Shown one piece after another: positions 9,289 through 16,226 of a stretch of 23,810 bases of DNA. Both the position numbers and the translations under genes were made by a program. A model generated the notes under the pieces. It did no database searches and was not told the origin of the DNA. It was given only the letters and a program-made list of their open reading frames with translations. The stretch's first letter is position 1; every line of letters starts with the position of its first letter. Source of the stretch: Candidatus Bipolaricaulota bacterium (GTDB lineage Bacteria > Bipolaricaulota > Bipolaricaulia > UBA7950 > UBA9294); assembly GCA_030612485.1 (NCBI GenBank), contig JAUWNS010000012.1:1-23810 (forward strand). Direction: 5' to 3'.

Positions 9289-9776
9289 TCGAAGGACGAG
9301 TCTGGAAGTACGGGGACGACATCAACACCGATGTCATCTTCCCCGGCAAGTACACCTACCAGCCGATGGAGCCAGCAGAAATGGCCGAGCACGCCATGGA
9401 AGACCTTGATTCTTCTTTCGCTAAGGAAGTGAAGGAGGGAGACGTGATCGTCGCCGGGGCGAACTTCGGCTGTGGTTCCTCGCGCGAGCAGGCAGCGACC
9501 TGCCTGAAGGCATCTGGCATAGCTGCGGTCGTGGCAAAGTCTTTCTCACGCATATTCTTTAGAAACGCGATTAACAACGGTCTCCCGGTGATCGAACTTC
9601 GAGAGGGAATCGATACGATGAAGAAGGGTGATCCTGTTGCGATAGACTTCGAGAATGGGATCGTGATCCATGAAGGTAATAGATATCACTTTCCCGCCCT
9701 TCCCAAGGAGGTCCTCGCCATCCTAGAAGACGGCGGCCTGATTCCGCATGTGCGGAAGGCGTTGGGGAAAGAGTAG
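9285..9776 (+). CDS. LeuD-type hydro-lyase, small subunit
   Basis: A 163-residue swivel-domain subunit that pairs with the large subunit just upstream (ATGA overlap; AAGGAGG ribosome site). It carries GDDINTDVIFPGKY, NFGCGSSREQA and the SFSRIFFRNAINNGLP strand. The loop after GKY reads TYQPMEP rather than the YL-type loop I associate with isopropylmalate isomerases, which weakens a leucine-pathway reading. This gene is important for the island to its right: sequence closely related to its 3' end recurs at 9931, 13387, 19048 and, faintly, 19592. Confidence 0.88.
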   Translation: MIEGRVWKYGDDINTDVIFPGKYTYQPMEPAEMAEHAMEDLDSSFAKEVKEGDVIVAGANFGCGSSREQAATCLKASGIAAVVAKSFSRIFFRNAINNGLPVIELREGIDTMKKGDPVAIDFENGIVIHEGNRYHFPALPKEVLAILEDGGLIPHVRKALGKE

Positions 9777-9812
9777 ATGTTGGATTGCAGGCCTTGACCT
9801 GGCTGCCTTATT

Positions 9813-9893
9813 TCCTTCCCCCTTGATGGGGGAAGGTTGGGATGGGGGTGATGATCCCCCCCCACCTTAATCCTCTCCCACCAGGGGAGAGGA
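9813..9893. repeat. REP/BIME-like palindromic element
   Basis: Three adjacent hairpins in about 80 bases: a perfect CTTCCCCC/GGGGGAAG hairpin with a 5-base loop, a longer imperfect GGTTGGGATGGGGGTG-type palindrome, and a CCTCTCCC/GGGAGAGG hairpin. The form is that of an extragenic palindromic repeat. No second copy was seen in this window. It could also help to terminate the operon. Confidence 0.6.
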
Positions 9894-9992
9894 AGTTGTG
9901 CATCAAGACGCAGTTGACTTGCCCTCTGCAGGAGATCCTCGAAGACGGCGGCCTGATTCGCATGTGCGGGAGGCGTGATTGCCGTTCTACTC

Positions 9993-10021
9993 TTGACAAT
10001 CTTTGCTTGCAGTGCTAGCCT
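9993..10021 (+). promoter_or_regulatory. conserved promoter of hicB-like gene A
   Basis: A consensus TTGACA -35, a 17-base spacer and a TAGCCT -10. The same arrangement and spacing are kept in copies B and C, which supports function. About 20 bases separate the -10 from the hicB start. Confidence 0.55.
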
Positions 10022-10042
10022 CAAGCAAGGAAGTCATTATCG

Positions 10043-10273
10043 ATGCTTCCTAAGGCTGTGATGAGCGTGCTGGCATATAGGTTAACAGCAACAATCTGGA
10101 AAGAACCGGAAGGGTATGTTGCCAGGTGTTCCGAACTTGGAGTAGCAAGCGCGGGTGATTCCCCCTCTGAGGCGCTCGTAAACCTGAAGGAAGCGACTGA
10201 GCTGTACCTAGGAAATATGATGTCAACCGCCAGGCTGATTCCGATCAAACCGTTTCTTCAGGTCTTCTCTTGA
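10043..10273 (+). CDS. orphan HicB-like protein, copy A
   Basis: A 76-residue HicB-type partial RNase-H-like fold: TATIWKEPEGYVARCSELG followed by GDSPSEALVNLKEATELYL, the usual antitoxin core. Typical HicB proteins have a C-terminal DNA-binding extension; here only a short IPIKPFLQVF tail follows. An AAGGAAG site lies upstream of ATG 10043; an inner ATG at 10061 is possible. No hicA-like toxin gene (a small double-stranded-RNA-binding fold protein) is adjacent on either side. It may therefore be a solo antitoxin, a regulator, or a passenger of the repeat. Confidence 0.75.
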   Translation: MLPKAVMSVLAYRLTATIWKEPEGYVARCSELGVASAGDSPSEALVNLKEATELYLGNMMSTARLIPIKPFLQVFS

Positions 10274-10358
10274 CAGTAGAGGGATGGAGTCGTAGAATGC
10301 GTAACGTTGGGAGGATGATTACCCGGTAAGAGGGAGATTTTGGGTAGAATAAGAAGTT
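10233..10358 (+). repeat. 126-bp exact direct repeat, left copy
   Basis: Compared base by base with 13754-13879 and found identical over 126 positions. It covers the last codons of hicB copy A and the 85 bases after its stop. The hicB sequences just upstream differ at many positions, so the identity begins abruptly. Confidence 0.92.
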
Positions 10359-10461
10359 CGGCACCATTCAATAAAAATTTGATTTTGATCAATTTTATAG
10401 ATATCCGTATTCTTGGGAGCTATACATCATTTTGTTTGTTAAATGCGGGAAGGGGGGCAGT

Positions 10462-11250
10462 ATGAAATTAGAAATTATTTCAAGGAAGCCAAAAGGTGTT
10501 TCTCGTGCAGTACCAATTCTTTTTGTTCATGGTGCATGGCATGGAGCATGGTGCTGGGGAAAAAACTTTATGCCATACTTTGCTGAAAAAGGCCATACTT
10601 GTTATGCGTTGAGTTTAAGAGGGCATGGGAATAGTGATGGGACTGCACATTTTCGATGGATGCGCATAGCTGATTATGTGGCGGATGTGGCACAAGTAGT
10701 GAGCCAATTACCTGAAGTGCCGATGTTGGTTGGGCATTCAATGGGCGGTCTGGTTGTTCAGAAATATTTGGAGGAACATACCGCACCCGCAGCTGTGTTG
10801 CTGGCTTCTGTTCCTGTCAAAGGCGTATTCCGAACTACCCTTCGAATTGCTCGTCGTCATCCCCTGGCTTTTTTGAAAGCAAACCTTAGCTGGAGCCTGT
10901 ATCCGTTAATTAGTACGCCGAATCTTACCAGGGAAGCCTTCTTCTCCATGGGTATCTCTTCTGATAAGCTAAATGGGTATTTTAGTCTTATGCAGGATGA
11001 GTCATATCTCGCTTTCCTAGACATGATGCTTTTCAATCTACCGAATCCTGAAAAGGTCTCTACAGAATTGTTAATACTTGGCGCAGAGAACGATACCGTA
11101 TTTCATCCTGATGAAATAGAAAAGACTGCGGCGGCATATGGCAAAGAGCCTGAAATCTTCAAAGGAATGGCACATGATATGATGTTGGAGGATGATTGGC
11201 AAACTGTAGCAGATCGAATACTCGAATGGCTTGGTGAAAAAGGGATATGA
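10462..11250 (+). CDS. alpha/beta hydrolase fold protein (single-gene cargo)
   Basis: A 262-residue alpha/beta hydrolase with the oxyanion region FVHGAWHGAW, nucleophile elbow GHSMGG (Ser93), acid Asp211 in GAENDTVF and His238 in GMAHDMML, so the catalytic triad is complete. The family includes esterases, lipases and lactonases; the substrate is unknown. ATG 10462 follows a GGAAGGGGGG site. The gene and its upstream ~100 bases are visibly AT-richer than the left-block genes, a sign of transfer. It sits alone just after the exact repeat of copy A and is followed by an AT-rich stretch with no partner gene. Confidence 0.85.
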   Translation: MKLEIISRKPKGVSRAVPILFVHGAWHGAWCWGKNFMPYFAEKGHTCYALSLRGHGNSDGTAHFRWMRIADYVADVAQVVSQLPEVPMLVGHSMGGLVVQKYLEEHTAPAAVLLASVPVKGVFRTTLRIARRHPLAFLKANLSWSLYPLISTPNLTREAFFSMGISSDKLNGYFSLMQDESYLAFLDMMLFNLPNPEKVSTELLILGAENDTVFHPDEIEKTAAAYGKEPEIFKGMAHDMMLEDDWQTVADRILEWLGEKGI

Positions 11251-11461
11251 TTAAAAAACCATGCTTGAAAACCTATGTTGCCGAACCAACCAGTGCACCT
11301 GACGCCAAAAGCCGGTCCCTTTAGATAGCCTTAGGAATTTAGACAGGTTTTAGCTTTTTTGAAGTTATGTAGAAGATTTTGACGCAGGTGACCGACACGT
11401 TCGACAGAAAGAAAGCGGCTATACTAACAACCACGGGGACATCTCCTAGCTGTTTGCAGAT
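11251..11461. other. intergenic, possible attC-like remnant
   Basis: No gene is seen. About 25-60 bases after the hydrolase stop lies a stretch with GCCGAACC and GCACCTGACGCC (11276-11306) that resembles the left half of integron attC sites. A matching right half (GTTRRRY core) is not evident. A short T-run near 11354 could be a weak terminator. Confidence 0.3.
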
Positions 11462-12218
11462 TACGATATCAGAGAGATGTGAATCCAACGCCGGACGCCA
11501 AGGCTCGAAGGAGTGAGTCAACTTCGCTTCGATTGACAGTCCTGATACTCGGCTGTGCATTATGCGTGAGTGCGATAAGGGCTTCTTTAAGCGCTATAAG
11601 GAGCTTCGCACTCATCATCGAGAGTAGATCACTCCCCAAAGATATGCACCGGCCGTCTCGAAGGTAATATCACCTGTGTATATTACATCATTGAAGCGTC
11701 GCACACCTTGCTCTTCGTATTGCTTCATACACGCTGCGACATCCTGCAAATCCGGGCCGCCTCGTGGCAGCAAGAAGCTTCAAGGCTACCAGGATCGGAA
11801 GCGGCGCAACGGATACCACGCAATCGCCCACTGGCTTTTCTTCGGCATGCGCCAATGCTTCTGAAAATCCTAAAGAGGTAAGGCGTTCACCATCTGGGAA
11901 CTCAATGAATCCTGTCTCTGTGGCCCTCCTTGTAACGGGGAGAACGTCAACCTGCGTTCCTTATGGCGTGTGGAACCTGTGAGAAATCTTGCCGTGCCTG
12001 AAACCCTTTTCTACTAAGGTCTGTACGATATGTGGTAAATCGTCTTTGATGGCGATGACAAAATCTAGATCCCTGGTCGTTCGCGGGAGTTGGATGCCGT
12101 GGAGCAGGAAGGCATTTGCTCCAATCAGCGCGTACGCAACTCCGATTCTCTGGAGAACAGAGGCGACGAAGCATAACTCCTTGGCGGTTCGGCCCGCTAG
12201 GAGGATCAGGGAATCCAT
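11462..12218 (-). pseudogene. broken AbiEii-like nucleotidyltransferase toxin
   Basis: The first 85 codons are intact and show the nucleotidyltransferase signature GANAFLLHG, RTTRDLDFV (GxxA...DLD type) of the AbiEii/DUF6036-like families. The frame then hits TAA at 11961-11963, exactly where the second copy (21.7-22.3 kb) has CAA. Following the alignment, there are also a 5-base deletion near 11758 and a 1-base deletion near 11650, each relative to the second copy. The rest would encode a helical domain. The ATG overlaps the end of the AbiEi-like gene by 13 bases, the usual antitoxin-toxin order. The three lesions argue that no full toxin is made. Confidence 0.85.
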
Positions 12219-13264
12219 GGCAGGTGTTTCTCCTTTATCAGCAGAGCGGTCTCGCCACAGCGAGGATCATCGGTCGCTAGGAGCTCTGCGTAGACGAGGG
12301 CAGGATCGGCCAGCATAAAGCCATGTTCCTTGGATAACTTGCCGATCTCTGGGGTAAACGCGGTGCACACCTCGATTGGGCCCTCCTTGGAAGGAGCGAG
12401 CTTCAGGTTTTGTTGAACGGAGTCAATTTCTCCGAGAGGGACGTAGAGCGTTACCGAGCTAGCACGAAAGTATCCTGTGAGGAGATCGGCGGCGTACTCT
12501 CCACCAACGACCACGTTCCCAAGCGCGTCGTCCCGCAACCCTGCTTCCAAGAGGGCTGCAACATCTTTGTCGTATGGTGATCTGTAATGTCCTAACACAA
12601 TCTTTGGATGAAGTTTAGCCATAAATGCTTCCACCCACATATCAAGCAGACGCCGTGGATCGCACACCTGATAGCAGCCTTGCCGTTGCCGGACGATGGT
12701 TACATCATCCTTGAGTTCATTGAGGAGTTTAGAGATCTTGTCCAATGAAACGCTCGTGGCTGCGCTTAGATCTCGGTATGTTGCTTCTATGTCGGGTCCG
12801 TGCGTGAGAAGGTAGAAGAGAAACTTCGCGCCAACTTCGGTGAAGTACTGCCCCTTGAGGGTGGCTACCCGATGCAGACGATTGCCGGTCACGTAGATCA
12901 GAAGCTTATCGGGGATTTCCAGGTAGGCGTTCCCTGCTGTATCTACAAACCAGATTTTCTCTTCTCGCATGAGCTGAGCGAGAGGAACGGGTATGTAATC
13001 CGAGAAGATTGCGACCTTCTCACAGAGGTTCTTTTTCTTCCAGGCGTTGATGTGCTGCTTGAGTTGTGGAATCATCGAGGGACGAAGGCTCTTCTTAAGT
13101 TCAGCACACACTTTGAGGGTGCCAATGCTGGGTAGCACCAGGTTGTAGAAGACATCAGGTACGCTGCGGTTTATTCCCTCCCCTTCGAACAGCAACGAGC
13201 CCTCTACCCCTAGGAGAGAGTCAAGAACCCGTTCACAAGATCGGAGCAATCTCAGATCGATCAC
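12206..13264 (-). CDS. AbiEi-like type IV antitoxin / transcriptional regulator
   Basis: About 352 residues. The middle part contains a winged-helix-like segment (TYRDLSAATSVSLDKISKLL), and the protein sits directly upstream of an AbiEii-type nucleotidyltransferase. That order is diagnostic of AbiE-type toxin-antitoxin modules in which AbiEi represses the operon and counteracts the toxin. The N-terminal third resembles an endonuclease-like/alpha-beta region of the larger AbiEi relatives, with IWFVDTAGNAYLEI. I choose GTG 13264, preceded by AGGAGG (13 bases away) and overlapping the stop of a small upstream ORF as GTGA; a GTG at 13324 would add 20 residues. The gene is intact although its toxin partner is dead. 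Confidence 0.7.
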   Translation of the reverse strand: MIDLRLLRSCERVLDSLLGVEGSLLFEGEGINRSVPDVFYNLVLPSIGTLKVCAELKKSLRPSMIPQLKQHINAWKKKNLCEKVAIFSDYIPVPLAQLMREEKIWFVDTAGNAYLEIPDKLLIYVTGNRLHRVATLKGQYFTEVGAKFLFYLLTHGPDIEATYRDLSAATSVSLDKISKLLNELKDDVTIVRQRQGCYQVCDPRRLLDMWVEAFMAKLHPKIVLGHYRSPYDKDVAALLEAGLRDDALGNVVVGGEYAADLLTGYFRASSVTLYVPLGEIDSVQQNLKLAPSKEGPIEVCTAFTPEIGKLSKEHGFMLADPALVYAELLATDDPRCGETALLIKEKHLPWIP

Positions 13265-13380
13265 TTGTTCGCAATATCCTCCTGTTCGCGATTCACGAAC
13301 ATATGATAATCCCGAACACGCCACTTGTCAACCATCAGAACGAATACGTACCTGAAGCGACCCACCGTCTGTCTTATCAT
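13261..13380 (-). CDS. possible 39-aa upstream ORF coupled to the AbiEi-like gene
   Basis: ATG with a GGAG about 8 bases upstream; the TGA overlaps the proposed GTG start of the AbiEi-like gene (GTGA). The peptide (starting MIRQTVGRFRYVF) is basic and resembles nothing I recognise. It lies between the edge of repeat unit B and the antitoxin gene. It may be a leader, or a remnant of a gene cut by the repeat. Confidence 0.25.
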   Translation of the reverse strand: MIRQTVGRFRYVFVLMVDKWRVRDYHMFVNREQEDIANK

Positions 13381-13513
13381 GTTCCGTGCTCCACGAAGGT
13401 AATGAGCATCACTTTCCCGCCCTTCTGAAGGAAGTCCTCGCCATCCTCCAAGACGGTGGCCTGATTCCGCATGTGCGGAAGGCGTTGGGGAAGGGATGAT
13501 TACCTTTCTACCC

Positions 13514-13542
13514 TTGACAATCCTTACTTGCAGTGCTAGCCT
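13514..13542 (+). promoter_or_regulatory. conserved promoter of hicB-like gene B
   Basis: TTGACA, 17 bases, TAGCCT, at the same distance from the hicB start as in copy A. Confidence 0.55.
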
Positions 13543-13563
13543 CCAGCAAGGGAGCAATCGTCG

Positions 13564-13794
13564 ATGCTTCCTCGGGTTGTGATGAGTGTGCCCACATATA
13601 TGCTGACAGCAGCGATCTGGGAAGAGCCAGAATGGTGCGTTGCCAGGTGTTCCGAACTTGGAGTAGCAAGCACGGGCGATTCTCCATCTGATGCACTCGC
13701 GAACCTGAAGGAAGCGACAGAGCTGTGCTTAGAAAACGTGATGTTAACCGCTGGGCTGATTCCGATCAAACCGTTTCTTCAGGTCTTCTCTTGA
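13564..13794 (+). CDS. orphan HicB-like protein, copy B
   Basis: A 76-residue paralogue of copy A with the same core (VARCSELGVAS, NLKEATEL, IPIKPFLQVF). The GY dipeptide before VARC, which is usual in HicB, has become WC here, and other scattered changes suggest relaxed selection in the N-terminal part. AAGGGAG lies before the ATG. No HicA partner is adjacent; the next gene is the protease. Confidence 0.72.
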   Translation: MLPRVVMSVPTYMLTAAIWEEPEWCVARCSELGVASTGDSPSDALANLKEATELCLENVMLTAGLIPIKPFLQVFS

Positions 13795-13879
13795 CAGTAG
13801 AGGGATGGAGTCGTAGAATGCGTAACGTTGGGAGGATGATTACCCGGTAAGAGGGAGATTTTGGGTAGAATAAGAAGTT
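13754..13879 (+). repeat. 126-bp exact direct repeat, right copy
   Basis: Identical to 10233-10358 and in the same orientation. In both places a foreign-looking AT-rich single gene begins shortly after the repeat end: at 10462 for the hydrolase and 13902 for the protease. Confidence 0.92.
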
Positions 13880-13901
13880 ATACGACAAAAACGGATATCA
13901 T

Positions 13902-14597
13902 ATGTTTATACAATCGGACGCAATACGTGATTATGTTTTCCCCATCGCAACTGTCAGCATTGATAATGATGTACGCTCGTTCAAAAGGTTCCTTGGTACT
14001 GGTTTTTTTATTGGTAATCGAGGATTTGGTATGACGGCAGCCCACATCGCACAAAATATCAAGAACGAGAATGCCGTCGCAATGTTCGCATCTGCTTCCG
14101 GCTGGTCAGTTTTCTCAATAAGCCACGTTGAAATTCACTCACATGAAGATGTGGCAGTTGTTAAAATCGAAGGTGATTCATGGGGGTCATTTTTCAGATT
14201 ATCGAACACATGGGAAGGTAGCGCAATGAGGTATCGCATGTTCGGATATCCAGAAGATGCGACATACGAAATCGTTTCGGGTGACAGAGCCATTCCGCGT
14301 CCTGACCTAATTTACGCAGAAGGATACATTCGTCGTAGAACAAACCACGAGATACCAAATATGATTGGGAAGAGTTTTTTTGAACTCAGCGATATTGCCG
14401 GACCAGGCTGCTCTGGAAGTCCTGTTTTTAAATTCACAAAACCAGTGTGGGATGTTGTTGGAATATATATAGGCGAAAAAATAAATGACCGCGCCACAAG
14501 CGTGGCGTATGCTGTTCGTGAAGAATCGTTTCGGGAGTGGACTCCGGAAATTTTAAGCACAAGTGTCCTATTAGAATCCCAGAATGTGTCGGTGTAA
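13902..14597 (+). CDS. trypsin-like serine protease (single-gene cargo)
   Basis: A 231-residue chymotrypsin-fold peptidase with His48 in MTAAHIA, Asp83 in HEDVAVVKI and Ser171 in GPGCSGSPVF, so the triad is complete. No signal peptide or membrane segment is seen, so it is probably cytoplasmic. Stand-alone proteases of this type occur in defence loci as effectors or regulators, but no partner gene is beside it, so that role is speculation. The ribosome site is poor. The gene is AT-rich compared with the left block. It begins 23 bases after the exact repeat of unit B and is followed by a stem-loop. Confidence 0.8.
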   Translation: MFIQSDAIRDYVFPIATVSIDNDVRSFKRFLGTGFFIGNRGFGMTAAHIAQNIKNENAVAMFASASGWSVFSISHVEIHSHEDVAVVKIEGDSWGSFFRLSNTWEGSAMRYRMFGYPEDATYEIVSGDRAIPRPDLIYAEGYIRRRTNHEIPNMIGKSFFELSDIAGPGCSGSPVFKFTKPVWDVVGIYIGEKINDRATSVAYAVREESFREWTPEILSTSVLLESQNVSV

Positions 14598-14620
14598 TAG
14601 TGAATCGCGTATAATCAGGT

Positions 14621-14656
14621 TAATGCAGCCGACGCAAAAGGCCGCGCGGCTGATTA
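14621..14656. repeat. attC-like imperfect stem after the protease gene
   Basis: TAATGCAGCC pairs with GGCTGATTA leaving one extra-helical G, and the inner part (AGCCGACGC ... GCGCGGCT) resembles the core of aadA-type attC sites. The flanking GTTRRRY/RYYYAAC boxes are not convincing. A simple transcription terminator is an alternative, but no T-run follows. Confidence 0.35.
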
Positions 14657-15075
14657 GCGATGTTCGCGATTCTAGTAGATTGCATGGCGAATGAGTAGGG
14701 CCTGCTTGCTGCGGCGATCCACGGCACCTTCTCGGGCTCTTCCCTCTCCTCTAGGCTGGAGATGGATCTCATTCACTGGTGGATTCGACTGTGTTCCTGA
14801 CGGTTTTGCCTCGTGCAGTTCCTCGCTCCGTGATCCCCAGCTTTCCGGTGTATTGAACGTCCGCACCGATGTTTGATGGGGATTGGGTGTGGCTCGTGCG
14901 AAGATTGTTTCCTATTGGTGTTTGGATACCTGTGAAACAGCACTCATTTGATTCCTTATCGTTTCGAGTCGGCAGATGTAGATACAACGGAAGCAGTACA
15001 TCTTGGAAAGACGTTGACCAATATGGGGTAATGAGTGACAAGAAAGAGAAAAAGCATTCCCTCGCAAAGCCGCAG

Positions 15076-15159
15076 AGGGCCTTAAGAACGGTACAAGTGG
15101 CAAGAAGAAAAAATGTCTGCACCCCAAGAGTTAAGGCCGTTCTTAGCGATCTTGGCCCT
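15076..15159. repeat. long bulged stem-loop
   Basis: AGGGCC-TTAAGAACGG pairs with CCGTTCTTAG and, after a 7-base bulge, GGCCCT (one mismatch in the 10-base stem). The loop is about 45 bases. Its function is unknown. Confidence 0.5.
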
Positions 15160-15186
15160 GCCTGTGCGAGTCCGCACGCAGGCAGG
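15157..15186. repeat. GC-rich hairpin
   Basis: CCTGCCTG-TGCG pairs with CGCA-CGCAGGCAGG with a 2-base bulge and a 4-base loop. It overlaps the end of the previous stem-loop by 3 bases and has no T-run, so it is not a classic terminator. Confidence 0.5.
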
Positions 15187-15408
15187 CCTTGAGCGAGCGT
15201 AGTGAGCGGGCGTGAGGAAAAGACTTATGCCTCACGCAAAGGGAAGCGACAACAGGAGAGAAGAGAAAGAAAGGAACAGATCTCTCGGCGGGCGCAATTG
15301 GTTTAACGGGCGAAGGTGTTGAGCACCCGCGGCAAGACCGGATGCCTCACGGCCTGCTTTCCTGTGGCCAACGCTTTGCCTCTTGATTCTTCCACTTCTA
15401 GGTATTAT

Positions 15409-15429
15409 TATACGTATAGTATACGTATA
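15409..15429. promoter_or_regulatory. double-palindrome operator of the MazEF-type module
   Basis: Two copies of the perfect 10-bp palindrome TATACGTATA are separated by one base, 28 bases before the antitoxin ATG. Such symmetry in a toxin-antitoxin promoter is what a dimeric antitoxin would bind for autoregulation. The AT-rich palindromes probably overlap the -10. Confidence 0.75.
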
Positions 15430-15457
15430 TGCTCGGGAGGAGGAAAGGAGGTGCAAA

Positions 15458-15688
15458 ATGCAGAAGAAACTGACCATTACCATTGATGAACAGGTCTATG
15501 AAGGGTTGTATGCGGTCATAGGCCGCCGTCGGATTAGCCGCTTTATCGAAGGCTTGGTGCGCCCCTATGTGCTTTATCAAGAATTAGGACCTGCTTATAG
15601 GCAAATGGCTCAGGATGAAGAGCGCGAAGCGGAAGCACTTGAATGGGCAGAAGCCACGGTGGGAGAAGTAAGCGATGAAACGCGGTGA
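15458..15688 (+). CDS. antitoxin of a MazEF-type module (ribbon-helix-helix-like)
   Basis: A 76-residue protein: an N-terminal strand KKLTITIDEQVYEGL, then helices with RRRISRFIEGLVRPYV, as in ribbon-helix-helix antitoxins, and an acidic C-terminal tail that would wrap the toxin. AGGAGG lies upstream of ATG 15458. It overlaps mazF by 14 bases. It probably represses its own operon through the double palindrome at 15409-15429. Confidence 0.85.
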   Translation: MQKKLTITIDEQVYEGLYAVIGRRRISRFIEGLVRPYVLYQELGPAYRQMAQDEEREAEALEWAEATVGEVSDETR

Positions 15689-16016
15689 GGTATGGTGGGT
15701 GAGCTTTGACCCGTCGGTTGGTGGTGAGATTAAGAAGAAGCGACCGGCGGTTATCATCAGCAATGATGCTGCAAACAAGCACCTTAACCGGGTGCAGGTT
15801 GTGCCGTTGACAAGCCAGGTGGGACACGTCTATCCAAGTGAAGCAATTGTGACCATCAAAGACAGGCAAAGCAAGGCAATGGCAGACCAGCTCGCCACAG
15901 TGAGCAAACGGCGCCTAATCAACAAAGCAGGCGAGTTAACGCATACTGACATGCGAAAGGTAGAGCATGTGGTAAAGATACAGCTCGGTTTGCTGGACAC
16001 GGTCTTGCAAACATAG
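15675..16016 (+). CDS. mazF: MazF/PemK-family endoribonuclease toxin
   Basis: A 113-residue MazF-type toxin: RGEVWWVSFDPSVGGEIKKK followed by RPAVIISND and VVPLTS, with the catalytic Arg23 in KKKRP and the conserved Thr/Ser of PLTS. The family cuts mRNA at short sequence motifs and is neutralised by its antitoxin. The start overlaps the antitoxin gene by 14 bases. It is full length and all motifs are intact, so it should be active. Confidence 0.92.
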   Translation: MKRGEVWWVSFDPSVGGEIKKKRPAVIISNDAANKHLNRVQVVPLTSQVGHVYPSEAIVTIKDRQSKAMADQLATVSKRRLINKAGELTHTDMRKVEHVVKIQLGLLDTVLQT

Positions 16017-16226
16017 TTCTGTAGGCTTCGTATTTATTCAGGTTGTGAGGTCGCACAGCAAATGGCTGAATCCGACGGATTGGACTTTGCCAATTCCTCT
16101 TTGCGTAAATCGCTTATTCGGGGCAAGAAGGACATCTCTTAGGCAGCATCAGGCAGTTCCCCGCTGTTGCGTAGAGGGTAGGCCATGGCGATACTGAACG
16201 GACTTGGGGATTGAGGAGGTTCACCT

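Larger units (their letters stand above)
9931..10358 (+). repeat. leuD-tail/hicB repeat unit, copy A
   Basis: Starts with a leuD 3'-end fragment (about 45 bases, with small deletions), then the conserved TTGACA promoter, a hicB-like gene and an 85-base 3' flank. Only about 155 bases separate it from the end of the resident intact leuD-type gene. Its last 126 bases (10233-10358) are identical to 13754-13879. Confidence 0.85.
13387..13879 (+). repeat. leuD-tail/hicB repeat unit, copy B
   Basis: Begins with about 110 bases matching the leuD 3' end up to and including its stop (TGA at 13497-13499), encoding the in-frame tail AILQDGGLIPHVRKALG. The conserved promoter, hicB-like gene B and the exact 3' flank follow. 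The leuD tail is closer to that of copy C (shared GNEHHFPAL coding and CTCCAAGAC) than to the resident leuD, so B and C share a common ancestor copy. Confidence 0.88.
14598..15408. other. long non-coding stretch with strong secondary structure
   Basis: No convincing gene in about 800 bases; the ORFs here lack family features, ribosome sites or coding-like composition. It contains an attC-like stem at 14621, a long stem-loop at 15076-15159 and a GC-rich hairpin at 15157-15186. The stretch 15290-15360 is GC-rich but does not fold as a tRNA. Confidence 0.5.

Noticed and set aside
11479..12318. Plus-strand ORFs across the AbiEii-like copy
   Set aside because: Antisense to the pseudogene; similar antisense ORFs at 22014-22223 merely reflect the repeat.
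14672..15192. Several 60-117 codon ORFs after the protease
   Set aside because: No ribosome sites, no recognisable family, overlapping on both strands in a structured non-coding stretch.
15280..15360. tRNA-like GC-rich segment
   Set aside because: It does not form a cloverleaf with an acceptor stem or T-loop consensus.
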